A stretch of DNA of 64,000 bases from Spirosoma aerolatum (GTDB lineage: Bacteria; Bacteroidota; Bacteroidia; Cytophagales; Spirosomataceae): the NCBI RefSeq assembly GCF_002056795.1, contig NZ_CP020104.1, positions 2,181,001 through 2,245,000 of the forward strand. The letters are read 5' to 3'. How positions within the stretch are numbered: the first letter of the stretch is position 1; every line of letters starts with the position of its first letter. The notes under the pieces were generated by a model. The model saw only the letters and a program-made list of their open reading frames with translations, made no database searches and was not told where the DNA came from. The position numbers and the translations under genes were made by a program. Of the stretch, positions 26,707 through 36,651 are shown one piece after another.

Positions 26707-28626
26707 ATGAAACAAATCAGTACATTACTACTCTCTCTAGTTATTTGCGGAGCCGCCTACGCCCAGAAATCCTATTATGGCATCGAAGAAAAATGGCCCG
26801 AACAGGATACAGCCCGTAAAGTGTATACCGTAAAAGGAGAACGACACGGGATTAGTTATTTCAAAAAACATCGGTTCAAAGATGTACAATATGAGCCAGG
26901 GCCAACGCTTACCTTCGACAGGTATCACACACCTGATGTGATGTATAGCTGGTGCCGGAAATGGGCAGAACAGTACCCCAAGCTGGTTGATCTGTACGAA
27001 GTGGCCAGAAGCTACGAGGGTCGCCCGATTTTGCAGATGACCTTGACCAACAAAAAAACTGGGAAGCATACCGACAAACCTGCAGCCTATTTTGAAGGCG
27101 GACGCCACAGTGGCGAAGTAACCAGTAGCGAAGCGGTACTCTGGCTGACCAAACACCTGCTCGACAACTACGGTAAAGACCCTGCCATCACCAAATTGCT
27201 GGATACCAAATCGATCTACCTGCGTCCGGAAAACAACCCTGATGGGGCTAATATGTACCTCTATACGGCGCAACGCAACCGCAGTTCCATGCGCCCGCGT
27301 GACGACGACCGGGATGGCCTGCTGGACGAAGATTCGGAAGATGATCTGGATGGCGACGGTATCATTTATCAGATTCGGAAAAAAGCCGTGACCAAAGAAG
27401 AACTCGAAAAAGCCGATTATGTCATCGATCCGAAAGATAAAACGGGGCGGTTGATGAAGCGGGTGCAGGCTGGTCAGGGCGATTACCTGGTGTATACCGA
27501 AGGCATTGATAACGACGGCGATGGTAAATACAATGAAGATGGTATAGGCGGATTGGACAATCACCGGAACTATCCCGAAAACTGGCGACCCGATCAGGGT
27601 GGAGATTTCACCGGGCGAGGCTACACACAGGGCGGTGCCAGTGAATTCCCGCTCAGTGAACCCGAAACGCGGGCCACGTTTGTCTGGCTGATGGGGCATC
27701 CGAATATTACGGTCGTCAACTCGATGGATACCCGCGTACCGATGCACCTGCGTCCACCCTCCACTTCGTCCAGCGCCGAAAGTATGTTTCCACCCGATCT
27801 GGCGATTTACAAGCATATGGATAGCCTGGGCTTGTCGTTCACGCACTATCCCTGGGCGGGCGATGTGTACGATGTGTACAATACCCGCAACAAAGTGAAC
27901 CGCCTGACGGGCGACCCTTCCAAGCCAGAGCCTCTTTTTGGTCACGGCCCCGACTTTGGCTATTTTCAGTACGGGGCGGTTTGGTATGGCGATGAACTCT
28001 GGAATGGGGGAGCCATGAAAGACTACGATGGCGACGGCGATTATGATGAATATGATGGGCTGATGTGGGACGATGAAGCAAATAAAAAACAGGGCTTCAA
28101 GCTTTGGACCAAGTTCACTCATCCGCAGTTGGGAGCCGTTGAAATCGGCGGATTTCATCCTAAGTTCTTCGCGCAGAATGGCCCAGCCTGGCAACTGGAA
28201 AACTGGATTTCGAGAGAATCACTCTTTAATCTGGCCATGGCCAAAGAACTACCACAAATTGACTTGACCGACGTAACCGTAAAACCGTTGGCCGATAATG
28301 AGTATGAAGTGAAAGCCACCTGGACGAACTCCGGTAAATTGCCCGTAGCCCTTGAACAGGCCAAACGGGTAAAAATGGTGCAGGAGGATCGGGTTACGCT
28401 CGACTTCGATAAAGCATTGCTGAAAGGGTTCAAAGAGGCTAAAGTCATCATTACCCAGCCAGCTTTGTTCGATAAAACGGTTTATGCCGGTTATACAAAA
28501 CCGGGCGAGAAGAAAGAGGCTACCTTCCGGGTGAAACTAAATCAGTCAGGCCCAGTCAAGGCAAAAATCAAGTTACTCTCTACGCGTGGTGGCTACACAG
28601 AGAAGGAGATTACAATTGGAAAGTAA
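26707..28626 (+). CDS. Secreted M14 zinc carboxypeptidase with Ca-binding-like Asp repeats
   Basis: 639 residues from ATG 26707, which opens with signal peptide MKQISTLLLSLVICGAAYAQ; the upstream ATG at 26632 is rejected. Zinc motif H-x-x-E in FEGGRHSGEVTSSEAV near residue 135. The substrate-binding segment YLRPENNPDGANMY is typical of M14. Three Asp-rich stretches are inserted in the catalytic region: DDDRDGLLDEDSEDDLDGDG near 200, DNDGDGKYNEDG near 275 and DYDGDGDYDEYDG near 435. Each resembles a DxDxDG calcium loop. The C-terminal 120 residues form an Ig-like beta domain. Likely cleaves peptides outside the cytoplasm. Confidence 0.92.
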   Translation: MKQISTLLLSLVICGAAYAQKSYYGIEEKWPEQDTARKVYTVKGERHGISYFKKHRFKDVQYEPGPTLTFDRYHTPDVMYSWCRKWAEQYPKLVDLYEVARSYEGRPILQMTLTNKKTGKHTDKPAAYFEGGRHSGEVTSSEAVLWLTKHLLDNYGKDPAITKLLDTKSIYLRPENNPDGANMYLYTAQRNRSSMRPRDDDRDGLLDEDSEDDLDGDGIIYQIRKKAVTKEELEKADYVIDPKDKTGRLMKRVQAGQGDYLVYTEGIDNDGDGKYNEDGIGGLDNHRNYPENWRPDQGGDFTGRGYTQGGASEFPLSEPETRATFVWLMGHPNITVVNSMDTRVPMHLRPPSTSSSAESMFPPDLAIYKHMDSLGLSFTHYPWAGDVYDVYNTRNKVNRLTGDPSKPEPLFGHGPDFGYFQYGAVWYGDELWNGGAMKDYDGDGDYDEYDGLMWDDEANKKQGFKLWTKFTHPQLGAVEIGGFHPKFFAQNGPAWQLENWISRESLFNLAMAKELPQIDLTDVTVKPLADNEYEVKATWTNSGKLPVALEQAKRVKMVQEDRVTLDFDKALLKGFKEAKVIITQPALFDKTVYAGYTKPGEKKEATFRVKLNQSGPVKAKIKLLSTRGGYTEKEITIGK

Positions 28627-29210
28627 TTGGTGAATCAAATTGTGCCAATGCCCCGGCTGGAGGTTGATGAATTTTTCGCCAACCTCCAGCCGGGGCATTG
28701 GTATGTATAAATGTTTCTACTTTCCGTACTAAAGCAACTTTGAGACCCTTATTTATGCAATTGCTACCTTTTCGACGTAGCCATCGAGAAGGTAAAGCTG
28801 TATAAGATAATAGGGGTTTATTCTTTTGTGCAGATATGACTAAATTGGTTATCTATATAAAGATACAATTATATTAATTTATTATCAATTGAGTTTTACT
28901 AAGTAGATGTTATTGTTTATTCAGTATGGCACAAATTTTGGGTAGTCGATATTATATAAATATATGTACATGTAATTTAAAGAAATAGCCTGATTATCGC
29001 CTGATTTGTAATTAATTTTTGCTACTTTATATATAACCCATTGCACGCGGCATACTTTTTGGTTTCTGGTTGGCTATTCTTCCTGATTTGTCTATATCAG
29101 CTTAATGTATGTCTAATTTCTACAACTTTCTAGGTGGGAGAATTCCTGCTTCAGGAAATACTATATTTCCCAGAGCAACATTTAAGTTCTTCGCGCATGT
29201 AGCCAGAGTG
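28627..29210. other. 584-base AT-rich intergenic region with palindrome
   Basis: It holds a 22-bp palindrome at 28645-28701 (listed separately) and then about 500 bases of very AT-rich DNA with TATATAA runs, which should contain the promoter of the giant surface-protein gene. Near-matches to the -7 box lie at about 29010-29060 but none is exact. An ATG at 29109 in frame with the big gene could extend it by 34 residues. Confidence 0.45.
28645..28701. repeat. 22-bp perfect palindrome after the M14 gene
   Basis: Arms 28645-28666 and 28680-28701 pair perfectly around a 13-base loop (CCAATGCCCCGGCTGGAGGT at the left arm start). It sits 18 bases past the M14 stop. It is much longer than a typical terminator stem and has no T run after it. 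Confidence 0.85.
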
Positions 29211-32200
29211 ATGCCTTCTCATAGGCTAATCCTGTTAGTAGCGCTTTTACTAACGTCTATTGGATTCGCCAAAGCGCAATGCTCGATTACATTGGCCCCC
29301 ACCGTATCGGGATGCTATTCTGTCAGTGGGGTGAGCAAAGCAACTGTGAGCGTCGAAGTTGGCTGGACGAATGCACCTGATGGCGATTACATTGTAGTAA
29401 CAACGGGGACACAAAGCCGAACGATCATCCCTGGGGTTTCGGTCATTACTTATCCCCAACCTTCTACCATCGTTATTACGGGCACTCAGAAAATCGTCTC
29501 TCCACAAGTTGTCGCATTTGAGCTTGCCTTAAGCGGAGGGGCTAGTACGGGTACCATAACGGCTCACTTTGCCAGCAATACCAGTTGTCAGGCCAGCCAG
29601 ACATACGCTATTCCGGCTGCCTGCCCACCAACAAGTTGTACAGGTACGCAGTTGGGTGGAACGGTTTTTCGGGATTTTAATGCCGATGGGATTAAACAGG
29701 CAACCGAAACACAGGGGGTTTCCAGTGTAACTGTTACGGCCTTCGATTGCGACGGGGTTAAATATGGCCCAGTGGTAACCGATCAGTTTGGGAAATATGT
29801 TTTTACATCCACTACTGTAAAGTATCCGGTGCGGGTCGAGTTTAGAACAGCCGCAGGCAATGATATGGGGACTATTTATGGTTCCAATAGTCATTCGAAC
29901 GTACAATTTGTCGATCAGGCCATGTGCTCGGTCGATTTGGGTATTGCTAACCCCTATCTGTACTGTCAGACCGATCCCCAGATTTTTATTCCCTGCTACA
30001 CCTATGGCGATCCATTAACGTTGAATCCGACCACACCCGTAGCAACCTCGGCTCTTTCGGCCAGTGCTGCGGCTGTAGTTAGTTTTCCCTACGACGAAAG
30101 CACAACAGGAGCTACAGGAATGAGCCATTGGGCGGAAGCTGGCCAGGTAGGCACAGTATGGGGACTTGGTTATAACCGACTTACGAAGGATATTTTCATG
30201 GCGGCTACCTTGCACCGGCATTCAGGGCTGGGGCCGTTGGGAATTGGGGGTATCTATGTAACCCACACCAAATCGTCTACGATAACAGAAGGGTTCATTG
30301 ATGTAACGACGCTGGGGGTTGATGTGGGGGCTGCTTCAGTGCCTGAAAATGGGTCTGCTGGTCGTGGCCTTTCGGCTGATCTGACTAAGCCGAGCCATGA
30401 CCCCGATGTATTTCCGCTTATCGGTAAAGTTGGGATAGGCGGGCTGGAAGTGGCTGAAGACGGACAGAAACTCTGGTTCGTTAACCTGAACGACAAAAAA
30501 CTATACAGCATTGATATTTCAGCCTACAATGCGTCAGGCACGCTGCCCACCAATTCAGATGTAAAATCGTATGCGATTCCTGATCCGGGTTGTGCAGGCG
30601 GAGAGTCGCGGCCCTGGGCATTACACATTTATAACAACAAGTTATATGTCGGTACCGTCTGCGATGCCTTCGACTCGAAGAGCAAATCTAAACTGCGGGC
30701 TTATGTATATGCATTTGATCCCGGTACATCTGTATTTACCCCTGTTTTCGATTTCCCATTAACTTATCCGAAAGGGTACGGTATTTCTCCGCTGAACTCG
30801 GCAGGGCAGGCGGGAGCCGATAGTACTGGCTGGTATCCCTGGACGGATACGTTCAGTGATCTGGTGATTGCGACCTCTACGGCATCCTACAAAAGCCTGG
30901 TTCACCCGCAACCTATTCTGGCCGATATTGATTTTGATGTCGATGGGTCAATGGTGTTAGGCTTTGCCGACCGGACCGGTTTTCAGGGTGGTTACAATAA
31001 CTACAGCCCCGATCTGTTGGAAACGCAATTGTATACAGTAAACCCAGCCGCTGGCGATATTTTACGGGCCTATTACTCCAATGGTTCCTACATCCTGGAA
31101 AATAATGGGCAGGTAGGCCCATACACGGGTGTTGGTGTGGATAACAACCAGGGGCCAGGTTTTGGTGAATTTTATGATGATAATTATATAAGTGGCAACC
31201 GATACACCCACACCGAACTTGTATTGGGTGGTTTAGCCTTACGACTTGGAAGCGGACACGTTGTTGGGGCTACCATCGACCCGGTTGCCAATATTGCCAA
31301 TTCGGGTGGGGTTAAATACTGGAATAACGAAACGGGGAAGGCTGAAGGTGCGGCTATTGTTTATACGACCAGTACTGCGCCCGGTACTTTTGCAAAAGCA
31401 AGTGGTCTGGGCGAACCTGAACTAAACTGCGACTTGCTGGAAGTAATCGAAATCGGTAACCGGGTGTGGGTCGATACCAACAAAGATGGCGTTCAGGACC
31501 CTTGCGAAAAGTCGCTGTCGGGTGTCCAGGTTGATCTATATAAAGGAACGACCAAAATTGCCTCAACGACGACGAATGCGAACGGTGAATATTATTTCTC
31601 GTCAAAATCTGCCTTAACGACGGGCTCCTGGCTGGGCACCAGCGCCGATACAACACTGCTTCCGAATACAGCTTATGCTTTGGTATTTGGAGCGGGCCAA
31701 TTCAATAATAGTATTCTGACGGTGAACGGAAGTGAGCTTCAAGTAACCGTTGCCAACAGCGCCACGACGAACGCCAGTGACCTGAATGATTCAGACGCGC
31801 TCATTGAAACCGTGGCCGGGGTAACTGCACCCGTTATTAGCCTCACAACGGGCAATGCCGGGTACATTAACCATAATCTGGATGCTGGCTTTAGTTGTTT
31901 GCCAACGACAGTAGCCAGTGTATCGGTTACGGCAGCTACCTGCAATGGGGGTACAGCAAATAATAATGCTCACATTACTGTATCAGGTATTCAAAACGCC
32001 GATAAGGTATTCCTGGCCGTGGCCAACAGTGTGCTCCCTTCGTATACAGCTACCGGTAGTCAGCCTGTATCCGCTTCGGCGGCTAGTTTTACTGGGCTAA
32101 GCAACCCCGCTAGCACGAGTGGACAGAGCTATAGTGTTGTGGTTTACAATGGCCCCTGCTGCTACACGGTACTTACAACATCGTTGCCATATACCAACTG

Positions 32201-35200
32201 CTGTTCCTTATCGGCTACCGCTACGCCAACGGCTTGTAACAGTGTGACTAATGAATACACGCTCGACGGGACCATCAGCCTGGCCGGTAATACATCCGGC
32301 GGAGTGGCTACCGTTACTAATGGCGTAGTAAGTACCACAGTGAATATCGCTCCTAATGCAACAACGGCCAGCTATTCACTGACCGGGTTAATTTCCGACG
32401 GGGCCAGTTTTACGGTAACGGTGAATTTGTCGAGTTGTGGATCTGCTACGGCCGCATATGCGGCACCAGCTTCCTGTACCATCGCTCCACCAGCGCTACT
32501 TGTATCGATCAGTACGCCTGTATGTAACACTCTGACGAATAATTACACGGCTACGGGCACCGTTTCCATGAGTAATGTCGTGGCGGGTACGCTCACTATC
32601 ACCGACAATGGAACCAGTCTGACTACCATCACTGTAACTACTGGACAGACTACAGCTAGTTTCTCGGTAAGTGGTGTCAGTAACGCAGCCAGCCACACGG
32701 TAGTCGCCACGCTGAGTGGTGATCCATTGGCCAGCACGACTTATTCGGCTCCTACTGCCTGTACGGTTTGCTCCACCAGTATCACGACGGCCAGCCTGCC
32801 TGACGGCCAGGTGGGAACATTCTATAGTCAAACGCTTACCGCCAGTGGCGGCCTAGCCGATTACACCTACGCATTATCCGGTACTTTGCCGGATGGCCTG
32901 ACACTGTCGGCCAGTGGCGTTATTTCGGGTACTCCAACGGCCAGTGGCACTGCAAACTTCACGGTCAATGTGAGCGATGCGCACTCCTGTTCGGATGCCC
33001 AGCCGCTGACCATTATCATTGATGCGATACCCGAATGCGCATTAGTTGCTACGGCGACACCAGGGGTGTGTAATACAGCGACCAACACTTATCAGGTAAC
33101 GGGTACTATCTCGGCTACAAATGCAGTTGTTAATGGAGCGGCTACGCAGTCATTGACGGTTTCGGTCGGTAGTATCAGCACGATTGTTTCCCTGACGGGA
33201 AATGGCCCGGTGAGCTATACATTGGCAGGGCTAAACTCCGATGGGCTGACCAAAACGGTATCGGTGGTAAGTAGTGCTACAGCCTGCGGCTCTACTAGTG
33301 TAACCTATACTGCACCGGCCAGTTGTACGGTCTGTTCATTGACCATTACCACTACAGCTCTGGCTTCAGCGACGGTCGGTAGTCCGTATAGCCAGACGAT
33401 CAGTACGACGGGTGGTTCGGCTCCGCTGACTTTTACCATCGCCAGTGGCAACCTCCCCCCCGGACTGGTACTGAACAACACCTCAGGAGTTATTTCGGGC
33501 ACGACAACGACCAACGGAAGCTTCCCCGTAACCATTCTGGTATCGGATGCGAAATCCTGTACGGCCACTGTACCGCTAACGCTGTCGGTAGCCTGCGAAA
33601 CGATCCTATACAGCCCCATCACGTTAGCGAACGGACAGGTCGGAACGCCCTATTCGCAAACGCTGACTCCGTTGAACGGGCTGGCTCCTTATACGTTTGG
33701 CATCACCAACGGTGAGTTACCTGACGGCCTGACGCTCGATGGCTCCACAGGGGTTATCAGCGGCACACCGACGGCCACGGGCGCATTCAGTTTCACGGGC
33801 TTTATCAACGATGATTATGAGTGCCCGACTGTTGTAAGTTTTACCATGACGATAAGTAGCGCACCCGTTTGTTCACTAACGGCTACCGCTACGCCAGGCG
33901 TATGTAATACGGCGACCAATACTTATCAGGTGACGGGTACGGTATCGTCTACCAATGCAGTTGTCAATCTGGCAAGTCCGCAGTCGTTGACCATTACCGA
34001 TCTTCTGAATGGAAGTGCTATAGTCAGTACGGTGTTGAGCCTGACCGGCAACGGTCCGGTGAGTTATACGTTGTCAGGTATTCCATCGGATGGGCTTGAA
34101 CATTCCGTAACCGTTATTTCGTCGGCCACCACTTGCGGAACAACCAGTATGACCTATACGGCCCCAACTGCCTGTACGGTTTGTTCGACCAGTATCACCA
34201 CGGCTTCATTGCCAAATGGGCAGGTAGGAACAGCCTATAGTCAGACGCTCACGGTCAGTGGAGGTACGGGTACGTTAAGCTTTACAAACGTGGGTAGTCT
34301 GCCAGCTGGTCTAACGCTGAACGGTAGTACAGGTGTGATTTCGGGAACACCTACGGCCAGCGGCACGATTACGTTTACCATAGCGGTGACAGATGCAAAA
34401 AGCTGTTCAGACGCCCAGCCACTCACCATTGGCATCAGTGACGCCCCTGTATGTTCTCTGACGGCCACCGCCACGCCGGGGCAGTGTAATACCGCTACCA
34501 ATCAATATACATTGACAGGTACGGTAGCGGCCACCAATGCCACAGGCACGCAATCGCTCACCATTTCGGTTGGTAGTGTCAGCACCGTCGTGAGTTTGTC
34601 GGCTAATGGTCCAGTGAGTTACACCCTTAGCGGACTGAATTCGGACGAAGCTGTGCATACCGTATCGGTACTTTCGTCAGCTACTGCCTGCGGCTCCGCT
34701 TCAGTTACCTATACAGCACCAGCTTCCTGTACAGTTGCTCTTGCCAGCCTGGGTGACTTTGTCTGGATTGATCTGAATAAGGATGGCATTCAGGATGGTA
34801 TAGAACCCGGTATCGAAGGGGTAAACGTGACTTTATTCATCAATGGTGTGGCTTCTACCACGACGGCTACTGATGCGAGTGGTCTATACTCCTTCACTGG
34901 CCTCACCCCCGGCAGTAGCTTCAGCTACTCAGTCGGTTTTACGGCACCTACTGGCTATACAACTACAACTCCGCTCAGTGGTACCGATAAGGCCAAAGAC
35001 AGTGATGCTGACCTAATTACGGGTAAAACGGCTTCGGTTACGTTGGCGCCGGGTGAGTTTAACCAGACACTGGATGCAGGCTATATTGCTCCTGAATTAC
35101 CAGCCACCATTGCTAGCCTGGGCGATTTTGTCTGGCTCGATTCGGACAAAAATGGTATACAGGACTTCGGCGAACCACCCATTCAGGGGGTAACCGCTAT

Positions 35201-36389
35201 TCTGTACGTCAACGGAGTAGCGTCGGCAACAACGGTAACCAACGCCAGTGGCTTCTACAGTTTCACCGGCCTGACACCAGGCAGCTCCAACTCGTATGTG
35301 GTCGGGTTTACAGCGCCAGCAGGCTATACGGCTACTACACCGTACAGCGGTACCGATCGGACGAAAGATTCCAATGCGAATCTGGTTACGGGTAAGACCG
35401 AATCGGTTACGCTGGCGCCGGGTGAGTTTAACCAGACACTGGATGCAGGCTATTACGCCTTGCCACCGGTACTGACGTTAGACAAAGTGGTCGATAAGTC
35501 GAAGGCGAAACAGGGAGATACCCTTACCTACACGCTGGTACTGACGAATACTGGATCAACGACGGCTACAAACGTCACGGTTCGGGATTCAACGACCATT
35601 GGTCTGAGTTATGTAGCCAATTCAGCATCAGCTCCAATCGGCACTACATTTACACAGGGTAATCCGGTTAGCCTTTGGACCGTATCGAGCCTTACACCCG
35701 GTCAAAGCCTATCGCTGACGTTCCAGGCTAAAGCCGATAGTTCGGGTATTCTGTACAACGTGGCTACCATTCCGGGCGATACCGCCAAGGTGTGTACATC
35801 GATTCCGGTTAAGGTATGTCAGGGTAGCAGTTATCTCTTTGAACTGGTCGTAGCTGCCGGACGTACCAGTTATAAATGGTATCGCGATGGCGTTGAGATC
35901 GTTGGAGCCACTACGAATGTACTGAGTGTGACAGCCGCAGGTACGTACTCACTAGTAGCCGATGGAGGCAGTGGACAATGCTCTGACTTTAGTTGCTGTC
36001 CGTTTATCGTAGAAGAGGATACCTTGCCAACGTTCAAGGCGGTTGCTATACCCGTTACCTGTGTCGGTAATGTAGCTCAGACCAATGGCCAGATTGTCCT
36101 GAGTGAGTTTAAGGCTGGGTATACCTATCAGTATTCGCTGGGTAACACGTTCAATGCATCAGCAACGTTGTCGGGGGCTACCAAGGCCATCCCCGTCGAC
36201 GGTGTAATCGTATCGAATCTAGCCAATCCTGTCACGACTCAGAGCTATACCATTCGGGTGTATAACAGCAATGGATGTTATACGGATGTGACGGTATTGA
36301 TGACACCAACCGTTTGTGGATGCCCGGCCAGTGTATGTGTGCCGTTGGTAATCCGGCAGACTAAAGGCCCTGTGAGGGGAGGTCATTAA
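29211..36389 (+). CDS. Giant repeat surface protein (SdrD-B, He_PIG and DUF11 domains)
   Basis: 2392 residues from ATG 29211 (MPSHRLILLVALLLTSIGFA, a signal peptide). Order: an N-terminal beta domain, an SdrD-B-like module (GGTVFRDFNADGIKQATE), a region of about 480 residues with a propeller-like pattern (GGLEVAEDGQKLWFVNLND) and a second SdrD-B (NRVWVDTNKDGVQDPCEKS). Next come about five Cys-containing modules (TATPGVCNTATNTYQVTG type) alternating with four He_PIG Ig-like repeats (LPDGLTLSASGVISGTPTA type). Two nearly identical SdrD-B repeats of about 120 residues (LGDFVWIDLNKDGIQDGIEP), a DUF11 domain (GDTLTYTLVLTNTGSTTATN), a PKD/Ig-like segment and a Cys-rich tail (CGCPASVCVPLVI) complete it. 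I see no type IX sorting domain. Probable adhesin or matrix protein. Confidence 0.9.
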   Translation: MPSHRLILLVALLLTSIGFAKAQCSITLAPTVSGCYSVSGVSKATVSVEVGWTNAPDGDYIVVTTGTQSRTIIPGVSVITYPQPSTIVITGTQKIVSPQVVAFELALSGGASTGTITAHFASNTSCQASQTYAIPAACPPTSCTGTQLGGTVFRDFNADGIKQATETQGVSSVTVTAFDCDGVKYGPVVTDQFGKYVFTSTTVKYPVRVEFRTAAGNDMGTIYGSNSHSNVQFVDQAMCSVDLGIANPYLYCQTDPQIFIPCYTYGDPLTLNPTTPVATSALSASAAAVVSFPYDESTTGATGMSHWAEAGQVGTVWGLGYNRLTKDIFMAATLHRHSGLGPLGIGGIYVTHTKSSTITEGFIDVTTLGVDVGAASVPENGSAGRGLSADLTKPSHDPDVFPLIGKVGIGGLEVAEDGQKLWFVNLNDKKLYSIDISAYNASGTLPTNSDVKSYAIPDPGCAGGESRPWALHIYNNKLYVGTVCDAFDSKSKSKLRAYVYAFDPGTSVFTPVFDFPLTYPKGYGISPLNSAGQAGADSTGWYPWTDTFSDLVIATSTASYKSLVHPQPILADIDFDVDGSMVLGFADRTGFQGGYNNYSPDLLETQLYTVNPAAGDILRAYYSNGSYILENNGQVGPYTGVGVDNNQGPGFGEFYDDNYISGNRYTHTELVLGGLALRLGSGHVVGATIDPVANIANSGGVKYWNNETGKAEGAAIVYTTSTAPGTFAKASGLGEPELNCDLLEVIEIGNRVWVDTNKDGVQDPCEKSLSGVQVDLYKGTTKIASTTTNANGEYYFSSKSALTTGSWLGTSADTTLLPNTAYALVFGAGQFNNSILTVNGSELQVTVANSATTNASDLNDSDALIETVAGVTAPVISLTTGNAGYINHNLDAGFSCLPTTVASVSVTAATCNGGTANNNAHITVSGIQNADKVFLAVANSVLPSYTATGSQPVSASAASFTGLSNPASTSGQSYSVVVYNGPCCYTVLTTSLPYTNCCSLSATATPTACNSVTNEYTLDGTISLAGNTSGGVATVTNGVVSTTVNIAPNATTASYSLTGLISDGASFTVTVNLSSCGSATAAYAAPASCTIAPPALLVSISTPVCNTLTNNYTATGTVSMSNVVAGTLTITDNGTSLTTITVTTGQTTASFSVSGVSNAASHTVVATLSGDPLASTTYSAPTACTVCSTSITTASLPDGQVGTFYSQTLTASGGLADYTYALSGTLPDGLTLSASGVISGTPTASGTANFTVNVSDAHSCSDAQPLTIIIDAIPECALVATATPGVCNTATNTYQVTGTISATNAVVNGAATQSLTVSVGSISTIVSLTGNGPVSYTLAGLNSDGLTKTVSVVSSATACGSTSVTYTAPASCTVCSLTITTTALASATVGSPYSQTISTTGGSAPLTFTIASGNLPPGLVLNNTSGVISGTTTTNGSFPVTILVSDAKSCTATVPLTLSVACETILYSPITLANGQVGTPYSQTLTPLNGLAPYTFGITNGELPDGLTLDGSTGVISGTPTATGAFSFTGFINDDYECPTVVSFTMTISSAPVCSLTATATPGVCNTATNTYQVTGTVSSTNAVVNLASPQSLTITDLLNGSAIVSTVLSLTGNGPVSYTLSGIPSDGLEHSVTVISSATTCGTTSMTYTAPTACTVCSTSITTASLPNGQVGTAYSQTLTVSGGTGTLSFTNVGSLPAGLTLNGSTGVISGTPTASGTITFTIAVTDAKSCSDAQPLTIGISDAPVCSLTATATPGQCNTATNQYTLTGTVAATNATGTQSLTISVGSVSTVVSLSANGPVSYTLSGLNSDEAVHTVSVLSSATACGSASVTYTAPASCTVALASLGDFVWIDLNKDGIQDGIEPGIEGVNVTLFINGVASTTTATDASGLYSFTGLTPGSSFSYSVGFTAPTGYTTTTPLSGTDKAKDSDADLITGKTASVTLAPGEFNQTLDAGYIAPELPATIASLGDFVWLDSDKNGIQDFGEPPIQGVTAILYVNGVASATTVTNASGFYSFTGLTPGSSNSYVVGFTAPAGYTATTPYSGTDRTKDSNANLVTGKTESVTLAPGEFNQTLDAGYYALPPVLTLDKVVDKSKAKQGDTLTYTLVLTNTGSTTATNVTVRDSTTIGLSYVANSASAPIGTTFTQGNPVSLWTVSSLTPGQSLSLTFQAKADSSGILYNVATIPGDTAKVCTSIPVKVCQGSSYLFELVVAAGRTSYKWYRDGVEIVGATTNVLSVTAAGTYSLVADGGSGQCSDFSCCPFIVEEDTLPTFKAVAIPVTCVGNVAQTNGQIVLSEFKAGYTYQYSLGNTFNASATLSGATKAIPVDGVIVSNLANPVTTQSYTIRVYNSNGCYTDVTVLMTPTVCGCPASVCVPLVIRQTKGPVRGGH

Positions 36390-36418
36390 TCCACCACGAT
36401 TGCCATAAACTAATTAGG

Positions 36419-36486
36419 CTGCCTTAGATGGCTTTGGCTGATTGTTTTCTCCTGGGAAGATAATCAGCCAAAGCCATCTAAGGCAG
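36419..36486. repeat. 25-bp perfect palindrome after the giant gene
   Basis: Arms 36419-36443 and 36462-36486 are perfectly complementary around an 18-base loop. It begins 29 bases past the stop of the surface-protein gene and lies about 165 bases before the S9 peptidase gene. No strong T run follows. Confidence 0.85.
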
Positions 36487-36651
36487 TTTCTAGTATAGAT
36501 CTATTGGTTTGTTTAGCGTTGTAAAATGGTACAATAGGGCTGATTGTTAGAATTTTATTCGTTCGATCGAGGAGATTAGGAAATAAAATGGTTACTTGAG
36601 TCTCCAGAACTTACTCATCCAACGCATTCTTCTCTTCTTTCTCGCAGTCTT

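Noticed and set aside
26737..28194. 485-codon open frame antisense to the M14 peptidase gene
   Set aside because: It mirrors the codon bias of the strong sense gene, shows no domain or signal, and is explained as a shadow of a conserved peptidase.
29109..29210. Upstream ATG for the giant surface protein
   Set aside because: It would put 34 polar residues before a clean signal peptide beginning at 29211; possible but less likely.
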